Source: Bacteroidota bacterium
GTDB lineage: Bacteria; Bacteroidota; Bacteroidia; Bacteroidales; PUMT01
Direction: 5' to 3'
Assembly: GCA_003556985.1 (NCBI GenBank)
Contig: PWPZ01000126.1
Location: 1-16,330 of the forward strand
Length of the DNA: 16,330 nt
The notes below the pieces were generated by a model, which made no database searches, was not told the DNA's origin, and worked only from the letters and a program-made list of their open reading frames with translations. The translations under genes and the position numbers were made by a program. Each line of letters begins with the position of its first letter. The stretch's first letter is position 1. Below, piece by piece: positions 1 to 7,450 of the stretch.

Positions 1-521
1 AGCGGGGTGCGTCCTTCCTTGTACATTTCCGACCTGGCCATTTCAGCACCGCCAAGCCTTCCGTTTATCTGTACTTTTATTCCCTCTGCACCCATTCTCA
101 TGGTGGAAGCAATGGCCATTTTTATGGCACGCCGGTATGAAATCTTTCCTTCAATCTGTCTTGCCAGGTTGTTTGCAACAATGGTAGCGTCCAGCTCTGG
201 TCTTTTTATTTCAAAAATATTTATCTGAACATCTTTCTGTGTGATTTTCTTAAGCTCTTCCTTGAGCTTGTCAACTTCCTGTCCGCCTTTTCCTATTATA
301 ATACCAGGCCGGGCCGTGTTTACGGTAACAGTAATAAGCTTAAGAGTTCTCTCGATTATAATCTTTGAAATACTGGCTTTGGCAAGCCGGGCGCTTAAAT
401 ACTCTCTGATTTGCTGATCTTCTATTAATTTGCCGGAATAATCATCCCCACCGTACCAGTTGGAATCCCATCCTTTTATAATACCCAGTCTGTTGCTTAT
501 CGGATTAACTTTCTGTCCCAT
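1..521 (-). CDS. rpsC: 30S ribosomal protein S3 (uS3), 5' part only
   Basis: The first 173 codons of small-subunit protein S3; the 3' end lies outside the window. S3 sits at the mRNA entry side of the 30S head and contributes to mRNA unwinding. The start is the ATG whose A is at 521, giving MGQKVNPISNRLGIIKGW, the classic S3 N-terminus. The KH-domain signature IIIGKGGQEV lies at residues 74-83, and the start of the C-terminal S3 domain (INGRLGGAEMARSE) at 152-165. It starts 6 bp after the rplV stop, so it is the most distal visible gene of the operon and is probably translationally coupled. No frame break is visible. Identification is secure. Confidence 0.97.
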   Translation of the reverse strand, partial: MGQKVNPISNRLGIIKGWDSNWYGGDDYSGKLIEDQQIREYLSARLAKASISKIIIERTLKLITVTVNTARPGIIIGKGGQEVDKLKEELKKITQKDVQINIFEIKRPELDATIVANNLARQIEGKISYRRAIKMAIASTMRMGAEGIKVQINGRLGGAEMARSEMYKEGRTP

Positions 522-527
522 TGACTT

Positions 528-944
528 TTATTTTGTAGTGATTTCTGTCGGTTCAACTTTATCAAGTACCAGCGTAACATGGTTTGAGCGCTTCCTTATG
601 CGGTGAGCCCTGCCCTGAGGTGCCGGCCTTAACCTTTTGAGAGTCCTTGCCTGGTCGACAAAAATCTCCTTTACAATAAGATGGCTGTCTTCTATTCGTA
701 CTCCCTCGTTCTTATTCTGCCAGTTTGAAATGGCCGACAGCAATAGTTTCTCAACTTTGCGTGACGCCTCTTTTGAACTGAACTTTAAAGTGTCAAGAGC
801 TTTATTGACCTCTTCACCCCTTACCAAATCTGCTACCAGCCGCATTTTTCGCGGAGAGGTTGGACAATTGCGCAAAACTGCAAATGCCTTGTTTTTCTTT
901 TCCTCTTTGATCTGTTGAGCTCGTTGTTGTTTTCTGGATCCCAT
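528..944 (-). CDS. rplV: 50S ribosomal protein L22 (uL22)
   Basis: L22, 138 aa, binds 23S rRNA and lines the peptide exit tunnel with its long beta-hairpin. The core starts at VLRNCPTSPRKMRLVADLVRG (about residue 24). The tunnel hairpin and C-terminal strand are seen in the RTLKRLRPAPQGRAHRIRKRSNHVTLVL stretch, residues about 101-128. The protein is longer than the roughly 110 aa of E. coli L22 because of a charged N-terminal extension of about 20 residues rich in Lys, Glu and Gln, plus a short tail (EPTEITTK). Such a length fits Bacteroidetes L22 as I know the family. It lies between rpsS (37-38 bp gap) and rpsC (6 bp gap) in the S10 operon order. Confidence 0.97.
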   Translation of the reverse strand: MGSRKQQRAQQIKEEKKNKAFAVLRNCPTSPRKMRLVADLVRGEEVNKALDTLKFSSKEASRKVEKLLLSAISNWQNKNEGVRIEDSHLIVKEIFVDQARTLKRLRPAPQGRAHRIRKRSNHVTLVLDKVEPTEITTK

Positions 945-982
945 TGTTAACTGTTATATTAAATATCCTTCGTAAGTCTGAC

Positions 983-1249
983 TTATTTCTTTTTCCCGCC
1001 GTGACCCCTGAACATACGGGTTGGAGAAAATTCCCCGAACTTATGGCCAACCATATTTTCGGTAATATATACCGGTATAAACTTGTTTCCGTTATGCACG
1101 GCAACCGTATGGCCTACAAAATCGGGCGATATCATGGAACGTCGTGACCAGGTCTTTATGACGGTTTTTTTACCGGAACGGTTCATATCCGAAACCCGCT
1201 TATCAAGCTTATAGTCAATAAAAGGGCCTTTTTTTAGTGAGCGGCTCAT
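983..1249 (-). CDS. rpsS: 30S ribosomal protein S19 (uS19)
   Basis: S19, 88 aa, the usual length. It sits in the 30S head next to S13 and contacts A-site tRNA and the B1 intersubunit bridges. The whole family pattern is present: MSRSLKKGPFID at the start, then KTWSRRSMISPDFVGHTVAVHNGNKF and VGHKFGEFSPTR before a basic tail (FRGHGGKKK). The ATG start is fixed by this conserved N-terminus. It follows rplB by 18 bp and precedes rplV, the standard S10 operon position. Confidence 0.97.
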   Translation of the reverse strand: MSRSLKKGPFIDYKLDKRVSDMNRSGKKTVIKTWSRRSMISPDFVGHTVAVHNGNKFIPVYITENMVGHKFGEFSPTRMFRGHGGKKK

Positions 1250-1267
1250 ATTAATGTCTTTTCTAAA

Positions 1268-2092
1268 TTATTTTTTTCTTTTCTCAACAATATATTTATT
1301 GGAACCTTTCTTCTTTGTCCGGGTTTTAAAGCCTTTCGCAGGAAGACCTTTCCTTGAGCGGGGATGGCCGCCTGAAGCACGCCCTTCGCCGCCACCCATG
1401 GGATGATCAACGGGATTCATTACCACACCCCTTACTCTTGGCCTGCGGCCAAGCCACCTGCTTCTCCCTGCTTTTCCTGACTCCTCGAGGGCATTGTCAG
1501 CATTGGAAACACTTCCTATGGTTGCCCTGCAGGTAACCAGGATCATTCTCATCTCACCGGAAGGAAGTTTAATTATTCCGTATTTACCCTCCCTGGATGT
1601 CAGCTGCGCATATGATCCGGCACTCCTCGCCATGGCTGCTCCCTGCCCGGGCTTCATCTCAATATTGTGAATAATTGTTCCCAGGGGAATATCAGAAAGA
1701 AACAGCGTGTTGCCGATCTCGGGGGCTACATCTTTTCCCGAGCTTATTGATTGCCCAACCTTTATTCCTGCAGGAGCAATAATATATCTTTTTTCTCCGT
1801 CGGAATATACTACAAGAGCAATACGTGCCGAACGGTTGGGATCATATTCGATCGTCTTCACAGTTGCCGGGATGCCATCCTTGTCTCTTTTGAAATCAAT
1901 GACCCGGTACCGGCGCTTATGCCCCCCTCCCATGTATCTCATAGTCATTTTTCCGGAATTGTTCCTTCCACCCGATTTTTTCATGGGGGCAAGCAAGGAC
2001 TTTTCCGGCTTTTCAGCGGTCAGGGTATCAAATGTATTTTTTATCTTATGTCGCTGTCCCGGGGTAACCGGGTTTAATTTTTTAACTCCCAT
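1268..2092 (-). CDS. rplB: 50S ribosomal protein L2 (uL2)
   Basis: L2, 274 aa, the usual length, one of the primary 23S-binding proteins needed for subunit joining and peptidyl transferase activity. The N-terminal OB-fold RNA-binding part includes KSGGRNNSGKMTMRYMGGGHKRRYR (about residues 39-63). The C-terminal SH3-like part carries RGVVMNPVDHPMGGGEGR, with His230 corresponding to the functionally important E. coli His229 region, and ends in a very basic tail (RTKKKGSNKYIVEKRKK). Its start at 2092 follows an unusually long 72-bp gap after rplW that holds a 19-codon open frame; all other gaps in the operon are 41 bp or less. rpsS follows. Confidence 0.97.
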   Translation of the reverse strand: MGVKKLNPVTPGQRHKIKNTFDTLTAEKPEKSLLAPMKKSGGRNNSGKMTMRYMGGGHKRRYRVIDFKRDKDGIPATVKTIEYDPNRSARIALVVYSDGEKRYIIAPAGIKVGQSISSGKDVAPEIGNTLFLSDIPLGTIIHNIEMKPGQGAAMARSAGSYAQLTSREGKYGIIKLPSGEMRMILVTCRATIGSVSNADNALEESGKAGRSRWLGRRPRVRGVVMNPVDHPMGGGEGRASGGHPRSRKGLPAKGFKTRTKKKGSNKYIVEKRKK

Positions 2093-2103
2093 CTTAAGTT
2101 TTA

Positions 2104-2163
2104 CTAAAAAGTATGTATTCCTTTTAATTCATATTCCGTCATTCGGATCCAAAGATCCTGCAT
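2104..2163 (-). other. Possible 19-codon micro-ORF filling the rplW-rplB gap
   Basis: An ATG one base after the rplW stop opens a frame reading MQDLWIRMTEYELKGIHTF and ending in TAG 11 bp before the rplB ATG. It covers 60 of the 72 gap bases and is positioned for translational coupling on both sides. A short inverted repeat (GGATC, 4-base loop, GATCC at 2145-2158) lies inside it. It resembles no protein I recognise. A frame this short can be open by chance, so a plain untranslated spacer is the default alternative. Confidence 0.2.
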
Positions 2164-2164
2164 G

Positions 2165-2455
2165 TTACACGCTGCTGTAAAAATCAATCGTATCTCCCTG
2201 GGCAAGAGTAACTATAGCCTTTTTAAAGGAGTTGGTTTTCCCGCTGATTACTCCGGTTTTTGTATACCTTGATTTCGCCTTCCCTCCATATACAATAGTA
2301 TTTACCGAAGCAACAGTAACATCGTACATTTCCTCAACGGCTTTTTTGACCTGCAGCTTATTTGCATTTTTATGAACAATAAATCCGTACCGGTTAAGCT
2401 TTTCGCCCTGTCCGGTCATTTTCTCGGTAATAATGGGCTTTATAAGAATATCCAT
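2165..2455 (-). CDS. rplW: 50S ribosomal protein L23 (uL23)
   Basis: L23, 96 aa, sits at the polypeptide exit and is the docking site for trigger factor and SRP. The N-terminus MDILIKPIITEKMT matches the family, and Glu11 in the ITEK motif aligns with E. coli Glu18, the trigger-factor contact. The KLQVKKAVEEMYDVTVASVNT segment (residues about 34-54) is the conserved helix-strand of the domain. The protruding loop follows (KAKSRYTKTGVISGKTNSFKKA), and the protein ends DTIDFYSSV. It follows rplD by 14 bp and precedes rplB by 72 bp. Confidence 0.96.
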   Translation of the reverse strand: MDILIKPIITEKMTGQGEKLNRYGFIVHKNANKLQVKKAVEEMYDVTVASVNTIVYGGKAKSRYTKTGVISGKTNSFKKAIVTLAQGDTIDFYSSV

Positions 2456-2469
2456 GTTATTTAAAATTT

Positions 2470-3099
2470 CTAATTGCTTAACATATTATCCAAAACATCT
2501 ACAGAGCTTTCAACAAGCAACAGAACCGAAGCATTCATAATGTCATATGTGGTTATCTCAGAGGCCGTTACAACTTTAGCGCCCTGTAAATTTCGGGAAG
2601 ACAAATATATGTTTTTATTTTGTTCGGTTAAAACCAAAAGTGACTTTTTCTCATTAATATTCAGATTTTTGAGAATGTCAATATATTCACTTGTTTTGGG
2701 CGTTGAAATATTAAAATCCTCAACGATCCTAATCTTTTCAGTCTTTACTTTATACGACAGGGCAGATTTTCTTGCAAGCTTCTTAAGCTTTTTATTCAGT
2801 TTAAAACTGTAATCGCGGGGCCTGGGCCCGAAAACACGACCTCCGCCTCTGAATATCGGACTCTTTATATCGCCGGCACGTGCGGTTCCGGTGCCTTTTT
2901 GCCTTTTTATTTTTTTGGTACTTCCGGCTACCTCGGAACGCTCCCTGGTTTTATGGGTACCCTGGCGTAAATTGGCAAGATGCTGTTTTACGTCAAGATA
3001 TATGGCATGATCATTGGGTTCTATCCCATAAACGTCATCATTCAGGCTGACATTCTTGCCGGTTTCCTCTCCTTTTAAATTATAGACTGCTAATTCCAT
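2470..3099 (-). CDS. rplD: 50S ribosomal protein L4 (uL4)
   Basis: L4, 209 aa, binds 23S domain I and extends a loop into the exit tunnel near the macrolide site. The loop is recognisable at residues about 45-95 (RQGTHKTRERSEVAGS, KRQKGTGTARAGDIKSPIF, RGGGRVFGPRPRDYSFKLNKK). The C-terminal half carries the globular domain ending SSVDVLDNMLSN. The start codon overlaps the rplC stop by one base (TAATG), a typical termination-reinitiation coupling. In E. coli L4 also represses its own operon by attenuation; no equivalent leader structure was identified here. Confidence 0.97.
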   Translation of the reverse strand: MELAVYNLKGEETGKNVSLNDDVYGIEPNDHAIYLDVKQHLANLRQGTHKTRERSEVAGSTKKIKRQKGTGTARAGDIKSPIFRGGGRVFGPRPRDYSFKLNKKLKKLARKSALSYKVKTEKIRIVEDFNISTPKTSEYIDILKNLNINEKKSLLVLTEQNKNIYLSSRNLQGAKVVTASEITTYDIMNASVLLLVESSVDVLDNMLSN

Positions 3100-3716
3100 T
3101 ATTGCTGAATAATTAAATATGAACCTTTAGCTCCTGGTACTGCTCCCTGAACGATCAGAAGATTGTTCTCGGGGATAAGTTTTACCACTTTTAAAGAAAT
3201 CATCATTACATTATCACCTCCCATTCTTCCGGCCATCCTCATTCCTTTAAAAACCCGGGAGGGATATGAAGAGCTTCCAATTGATCCGGGTGCACGCAAA
3301 CGATTATGCTGCCCGTGAGTAGCCTGTCCCACACCACTAAAACCATGTCTTTTAACAACACCCTGAAATCCTTTTCCTTTTGATACTCCGGTAATATCAA
3401 GCCAAACATCATCTTTCAGCATATCTACGGTAAGGGTATCGCCAAGCTTGACTTCCTTTCTGAAATCATGGAATTCAAATAGTTTCCTTTTGGGTGTGGT
3501 TTTGGCCTTTTTAAAATGACCGAGTAACGGCTTGTTGCAGGATTTTTCCTTCATATCGTCAAAAGCCAGCTGCACCGAGGAATACCCTTCCTTTTCCGTG
3601 GTCTTTATCTGGGTAACGACGCACGGACCGGCTTCAATTACGGTACATGGTATGTGTTTTCCCTCCTCATTGAAAACCGAGGTCATTCCAATTTTTTTTC
3701 CAATTAATCCGGACAT
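3099..3716 (-). CDS. rplC: 50S ribosomal protein L3 (uL3)
   Basis: L3, 205 aa, is an early assembly protein whose central loop reaches the peptidyl transferase centre. Hallmarks are MSGLIGKKIGMTSVF at the start, the ITGVSKGKGFQGVVKRHGF segment (108-126) and ATHGQHNRLRAPGSIG followed by FKGMRMAGRMGG (132-167). The Gln that PrmB methylates in E. coli L3 (Gln150) aligns with Ser150 here, so that modification is not expected; many bacteria lack this Gln. It starts 22 bp after rpsJ and overlaps rplD by one base. Confidence 0.97.
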   Translation of the reverse strand: MSGLIGKKIGMTSVFNEEGKHIPCTVIEAGPCVVTQIKTTEKEGYSSVQLAFDDMKEKSCNKPLLGHFKKAKTTPKRKLFEFHDFRKEVKLGDTLTVDMLKDDVWLDITGVSKGKGFQGVVKRHGFSGVGQATHGQHNRLRAPGSIGSSSYPSRVFKGMRMAGRMGGDNVMMISLKVVKLIPENNLLIVQGAVPGAKGSYLIIQQ

Positions 3717-3738
3717 TATCTTTTCGATTTACAAAAAA

Positions 3739-4044
3739 TTACACTTTAATTTCTACTTCAACTCCGCTCGGCAACTCCAGTTTCATAAGTGCGTCGATTG
3801 TTTTGGGAGTAGAGCTGTATATATCAAGCAATCGCTTGTATGAACTCAGTTCAAACTGTTCCCTTGCTTTTTTGTTTACAAACGGGGAACGCAAAACCGT
3901 GAAAATTCTTTTATGAGTGGGCAGGGGAATTGGGCCGCTAACTACAGCACCGGTAGATTTAACTGTTTTAACAATCTTCTCGGTAGATTTATCCACCAGG
4001 TTATGATCGTATGATTTTAATTTTATTCGGATTTTCTGACTCAT
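3739..4044 (-). CDS. rpsJ: 30S ribosomal protein S10 (uS10)
   Basis: S10, 101 aa, is a 30S head protein and, as NusE in E. coli, a transcription antitermination factor that bridges NusG to the ribosome. The sequence begins MSQKIRIKLKSYDHNLVD. The loop residues GPIPLPTHKRIFTVLRSPFVNKKAREQFE (about 37-65) and the end LPSGVEVEIKV are diagnostic. It follows fusA by only 10 bp. This join fuses the str operon to the S10 operon with no tuf gene between them, a Bacteroidetes arrangement. Confidence 0.97.
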   Translation of the reverse strand: MSQKIRIKLKSYDHNLVDKSTEKIVKTVKSTGAVVSGPIPLPTHKRIFTVLRSPFVNKKAREQFELSSYKRLLDIYSSTPKTIDALMKLELPSGVEVEIKV

Positions 4045-4054
4045 CGTTTTAAAT

Positions 4055-6160
4055 TTAAGCTGATTCTTTATGCCCTGTTGTTTTTTCTAGTATTTTTCTT
4101 GCTATATCATCGCTTACTTTTTCGTAATGGGAGAACTCCATGGTGGAAGTCGCTCTTCCCGATGTCAAAGTACGAAGTACCGTTACATAGCCAAATTGTT
4201 CTGCAAGCGGCACTTTCGCCCTGATGATCCTGGCTCCCGCCTTACCTTCCATTTTTTCTATATGACCGCGGCGCTTATTAAAATCGGAGATAACATCGCC
4301 CATATATTCTTCCGGTGTCACAACTTCAACTTTCATTATGGGTTCGAGCATCACAGGCTTTGTTTTTGGCAATGCCTGCCTGAATGCCTGCTTGGCAGCG
4401 ATTTCAAAAGAAAGGCTGTCGGAATCGACAGAATGAAAAGATCCGTCTATAAGCACAACTTTCAGGTTCTCCACGGGAAATCCAGCCAGAACCCCGTTGT
4501 GCATAGCCTCCCTGAATCCTTTTTCTACCGAAGGGATGTATTCTTTGGGAACGTTGCCGCCCTTTACCTCATCAATAAACTGAAGTCCCGATACTCCCTG
4601 GTCGGCGGGTGATATTTTTACAATAATATCTGCAAATTTACCCCGGCCACCGGATTGCTTTTTAAATACTTCCCTGTGCTGTATACTACCGGTTATAGCC
4701 TCCTTATAGGCTACCTGGGGAGCTCCCTGGTTGCATTCAACCTTGAATTCCCTTTTAAGCCTGTCCACAAGAATTTCAAGGTGTAACTCACCCATTCCGT
4801 TTATGATTGTCTGTCCCGAACTCTCATCGAACTTAACCTTGAAGGTCGGGTCCTCTTCCGAAAGCTTGTTCAGTGCCATTCCGAGCTTGTCGATATCCTT
4901 TTGAGTTTTGGGCTCGATGGCAACACCGATAACCGGTTCGGGAAAAGTGATTGATTCAAGAATAATGGGTTTTTTCTCCTCACATAACGTATCTCCCGTT
5001 CTCAGATCCTTAAACCCTACTGCTGCAATGATATCACCTGCCTCAATAAAATCCTTGGGATTCTGTTTATTGGCGTGCATCTGGTAAAGCCTGGTAATTC
5101 TTTCCTTTTTACCGGTGCGAACATTGAGAACCTGGCTCCCGGCATCTATTCTTCCGCTGTAAACCCGCAGAAACGCAAGCCGGCCGACATAGGGGTCGGT
5201 TGCTATCTTAAAGGCAAGTGCAGCCATGGGTTCAGAAGCCTCCGGTTTTCTTTCAACAATTTCATCATTGCGCGGATTGATTCCCTTTACCGCGTCGATT
5301 TCCATTGGTGAGGGCAAAAATGAGACAATGGCATCCAGCAGGCGCTGAATACCCTTGTTTTTAAACGCTGAGCCGCACATAACCGGAATTACCTGGAGCT
5401 GGATGGTAGCCTTTCTTATTGCAGCAGTCAGTTCCTCATTGGTTATCGACCCGGGATCCTCAAGATACTTCTCAAGAACCGTATCATCGGCATCGGCAAC
5501 CGACTCAATAAGGCGGCTTCGCCACTCCCTGGCTTCCCCGATCATTTCTTCAGGAATATCCTGCATTTCATATGTGACCCCCTGTTGCTCCTCCGGCCAG
5601 GTAATAGCCTTCATCTCAATAAGATCAATGACCCCGCGGAAATTCTCCTCACTTCCCATGGGAATCTGAAGTGGAACCGGGTTAGTCCTTAATCTTTCAT
5701 GCATTTGCGAAATAACCGAAAGAAAATCAGCGCCGGAGCGATCCATTTTATTGATAAATCCCAGACGCGGCACTTTATATTTATCTGCCTGTCTCCATAC
5801 GGTTTCAGATTGAGGCTCGACGCCGCCTACTGCACAAAATACTGCAACGGCACCATCCAGCACCCTTAATGAACGTTCAACCTCAACGGTAAAATCAACG
5901 TGACCGGGAGTATCAATAATGTTTATTTTAAATTCCTCGCCACCGGATTTCCAGAAAGTCGTAGTTGCAGCGGAAGTAATGGTAATCCCTCTCTCCTGCT
6001 CCTGAACCATCCAGTCCATGGTAGCAGCACCATCATGCACCTCACCCATGCGGTGAGTAATACCGGTATAGAACAATATCCTTTCGGTAGTTGTTGTTTT
6101 CCCGGCATCAATGTGCGCCATGATACCAATATTCCTTGTGTATTTAAGACTCTTGCTCAT
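4055..6160 (-). CDS. fusA: Elongation factor G (canonical translocase, EF-G1)
   Basis: EF-G, 701 aa, full length, catalyses GTP-driven tRNA-mRNA translocation and, with RRF, ribosome recycling. All GTPase motifs are intact: P-loop AHIDAGKT (15-22), switch I RGITI (57-61), DTPGH with the catalytic His87, NKMD (137-140) and SAF (264-266). Domain II follows at about 300-400. Domains III-V include EEDPTFKV, GMGELHLEI, QSGGRGKFADI, the domain IV tip region and LTSGRATSTMEFSHYEKV. It sits between rpsG (41 bp gap) and rpsJ (10 bp). The sequence AAATCAG before ATG AG is identical to that at rpsG. This copy is the reference for the altered paralog at 7746-9902. Confidence 0.98.
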   Translation of the reverse strand: MSKSLKYTRNIGIMAHIDAGKTTTTERILFYTGITHRMGEVHDGAATMDWMVQEQERGITITSAATTTFWKSGGEEFKINIIDTPGHVDFTVEVERSLRVLDGAVAVFCAVGGVEPQSETVWRQADKYKVPRLGFINKMDRSGADFLSVISQMHERLRTNPVPLQIPMGSEENFRGVIDLIEMKAITWPEEQQGVTYEMQDIPEEMIGEAREWRSRLIESVADADDTVLEKYLEDPGSITNEELTAAIRKATIQLQVIPVMCGSAFKNKGIQRLLDAIVSFLPSPMEIDAVKGINPRNDEIVERKPEASEPMAALAFKIATDPYVGRLAFLRVYSGRIDAGSQVLNVRTGKKERITRLYQMHANKQNPKDFIEAGDIIAAVGFKDLRTGDTLCEEKKPIILESITFPEPVIGVAIEPKTQKDIDKLGMALNKLSEEDPTFKVKFDESSGQTIINGMGELHLEILVDRLKREFKVECNQGAPQVAYKEAITGSIQHREVFKKQSGGRGKFADIIVKISPADQGVSGLQFIDEVKGGNVPKEYIPSVEKGFREAMHNGVLAGFPVENLKVVLIDGSFHSVDSDSLSFEIAAKQAFRQALPKTKPVMLEPIMKVEVVTPEEYMGDVISDFNKRRGHIEKMEGKAGARIIRAKVPLAEQFGYVTVLRTLTSGRATSTMEFSHYEKVSDDIARKILEKTTGHKESA

Positions 6161-6201
6161 CTGATTTCTCGATCCCTCTTCTTTTCTCTTATGCTTTATT
6201 A

Positions 6202-6678
6202 TTAAAACCGGAAATGGGCAAAAGCTTTATTTGCTTCGGCCATCCGGTGCATATCCTCTTTTCTTTTGAAGGCAGCACCTTCTTCATTATAGGCAGCAAC
6301 AATTTCAGCGCCAAGCTTGTCGGCCATTGTTTTGCCTGCCCTTTTCCGTGCAAACATTATAAGGTTTTTCATGCTGAGCGAAACTTTCCTTTCAGAACGC
6401 ACTTCCTGGGGTACCTGAAAAGTTGCACCTCCAACACGGCGGCTTTTAACCTCCACCATGGGTGTAATGTTCTCAAGCGCCTTCCTCCATATTTCAAGCG
6501 GGGTTTTACCCGTATCTTTTGTCTTTTGCTCAACAATATCCAGGGCATTATAAAAAATATTGAATGCAAGACTTTTTTTACCCTGATACATCATATTATT
6601 TACAAACCTGGTAACCTCTATATCGGTATATTTGGGGTCAGGCAGTAATATTCGTTTTTTTGGCTTCGACTTTCTCAT
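6202..6678 (-). CDS. rpsG: 30S ribosomal protein S7 (uS7)
   Basis: S7, 158 aa (usual about 156), nucleates assembly of the 30S head and lies near the E site. It starts MRKSKPKKRILLPDPKYTD. It has VTRFVNNMMYQGKKSLA (23-39), the KSRRVGGATFQVPQEV beta-hairpin (78-93) that contacts mRNA and E-site tRNA, and the C-terminal KEDMHRMAEANKAFAHFRF. It lies 29 bp after rpsL and 41 bp before fusA in str-operon order. In E. coli S7 is the autoregulator of the str operon; nothing in the short rpsL-rpsG spacer here clearly shows the same site. Confidence 0.97.
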   Translation of the reverse strand: MRKSKPKKRILLPDPKYTDIEVTRFVNNMMYQGKKSLAFNIFYNALDIVEQKTKDTGKTPLEIWRKALENITPMVEVKSRRVGGATFQVPQEVRSERKVSLSMKNLIMFARKRAGKTMADKLGAEIVAAYNEEGAAFKRKEDMHRMAEANKAFAHFRF

Positions 6679-6707
6679 CTGATTTTATGCTTCTGCTGAG
6701 TTTGACT

Positions 6708-7088
6708 TTATTTTTTAACCTTGGGTCGTTTGGTTCCGTATTTTGACCGTCTTTGGGTCCGGCCCTCTACTCCCGATGTATCAAGGGCTCCCCGTATAAG
6801 GTGATACCTTACACCCGGCAGGTCTTTTACCCTTCCTCCCCTGATAAGCACGATGGAGTGTTCCTGCAGGTTATGGCCCTCGCCCGGAATGTAGGAGTTT
6901 ACTTCTTTCCCGTTTGTCAGTCTCACCCTTGCCACTTTCCTCATGGCAGAATTAGGCTTCTTTGGAGTTGTGGTATAGACACGAACACAAACACCCCTCC
7001 TCTGGGGACAGGCATCCAAAGCAGGAGCCTTTTTCTTTTCTATTAGTTTTGTTCTTCCCTTTTTTACTAACTGCTGAATTGTAGGCAT
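6708..7088 (-). CDS. rpsL: 30S ribosomal protein S12 (uS12)
   Basis: S12, 126 aa, sits at the decoding centre and controls accuracy. The family pattern is complete: MPTIQQLVKKGR, PALDACPQRRGVCVRVYTTTPKKPNSAMRK, GEGHNLQEHSIVLIRGGRVKDLPGVRYH and a basic tail. The two Lys positions where streptomycin resistance arises in E. coli are both wild-type Lys here (43 in TPKKPNS and 88 in RVKDLPG), as is Asp89, the methylthiolation site. It is the first gene of the operon, about 40 nt downstream of the predicted transcription start. Confidence 0.98.
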   Translation of the reverse strand: MPTIQQLVKKGRTKLIEKKKAPALDACPQRRGVCVRVYTTTPKKPNSAMRKVARVRLTNGKEVNSYIPGEGHNLQEHSIVLIRGGRVKDLPGVRYHLIRGALDTSGVEGRTQRRSKYGTKRPKVKK

Positions 7089-7097
7089 AAAAATTAT

Positions 7098-7125
7098 TTC
7101 AATTAGTTACTTACACTTTATTGAA
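7098..7125 (-). repeat. Weak inverted repeat in the rpsL 5' leader
   Basis: TTCAAT at 7098-7103 and ATTGAA at 7120-7125 are reverse complements separated by 16 bases. They occupy most of the short rpsL leader transcript. A 6-bp AT-rich stem is marginal; it could take part in autogenous control of the operon, or mean nothing. Confidence 0.2.
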
Positions 7126-7134
7126 TTGGGTGTG

Positions 7135-7169
7135 CAAAGGTATACTTTTTTTTGCAAAAACAACAACAA
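7135..7169 (-). promoter_or_regulatory. Bacteroidetes-type promoter for the ribosomal operon
   Basis: On the minus strand the -7 box TACCTTTG (7142-7135) fits TAnnTTTG exactly. A TTG triplet, part of TTGTTGTTG, stands 18 bases upstream (7163-7161 and the two next to it), within the known 17-23 base spacing to the -33 TTTG element. Transcription should start near 7127, leaving a leader of about 40 nt before rpsL. Both elements are seen directly; their use is inferred from the family consensus. Confidence 0.8.
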
Positions 7170-7207
7170 TTTATTAATAATTTCCTCTCTGAAACCTTTG
7201 AAGTCAG

Positions 7208-7221
7208 GCAATCAGGATTGC
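7208..7221. repeat. 14-bp dyad GCAATCAGGATTGC
   Basis: GCAATC and GATTGC are perfect reverse complements around a 2-base centre. The centre is too tight for a good RNA hairpin, so if it matters it is more likely a protein-binding dyad. It lies about 90 bp upstream of the inferred rpsL transcription start. Confidence 0.25.
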
Positions 7222-7348
7222 TGTATATTCATTGGCATACAGGTTATCACCCGCCGGCAATATTATTTGTGAAAAATACCAGCTCGTTAAACAACCATAC
7301 CGAACACCCGTATATAATATTATATGATTGTAAAACCGGATAATTAAG

Positions 7349-7370
7349 CGCCTGAGAAAAAATTCAGGCG
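7349..7370. repeat. Stem-loop CGCCTGA...TCAGGCG
   Basis: A perfect 7-bp GC-rich stem (7349-7355 with 7364-7370) closes an 8-base A/T loop. It stands out in this AT-rich region. Neither strand has a U-run directly after it, so it is not a standard intrinsic terminator. It could be part of a leader RNA if the promoter at 7451-7480 is used. Confidence 0.4.
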
Positions 7371-7450
7371 GCAGCCCTTAAATCTTTTTGGAAACCAATG
7401 GTGATAAAAGGATTGCTTATTGCAACCTGACTGTTTGTGTTAAAAAGCTG

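Noticed and set aside
2145..2158. Small hairpin GGATC-CAAA-GATCC in the rplW-rplB gap as a terminator or attenuator
   Set aside because: A five-base stem without a T-tract in the middle of an operon that must be transcribed through.
4127..4612. A 161-codon plus-strand open frame inside fusA
   Set aside because: Antisense to conserved EF-G domains IV-V, with His/Phe/Ser-rich low-meaning composition.
7312..7325. 14-base palindrome ATATAATATTATAT
   Set aside because: All A/T in AT-rich DNA; expected by chance and without supporting context.
7152..7343. A 63-codon open frame in the divergent intergenic region
   Set aside because: It begins with TTG within the rpsL promoter, has no promoter of its own and no resemblance to a family.
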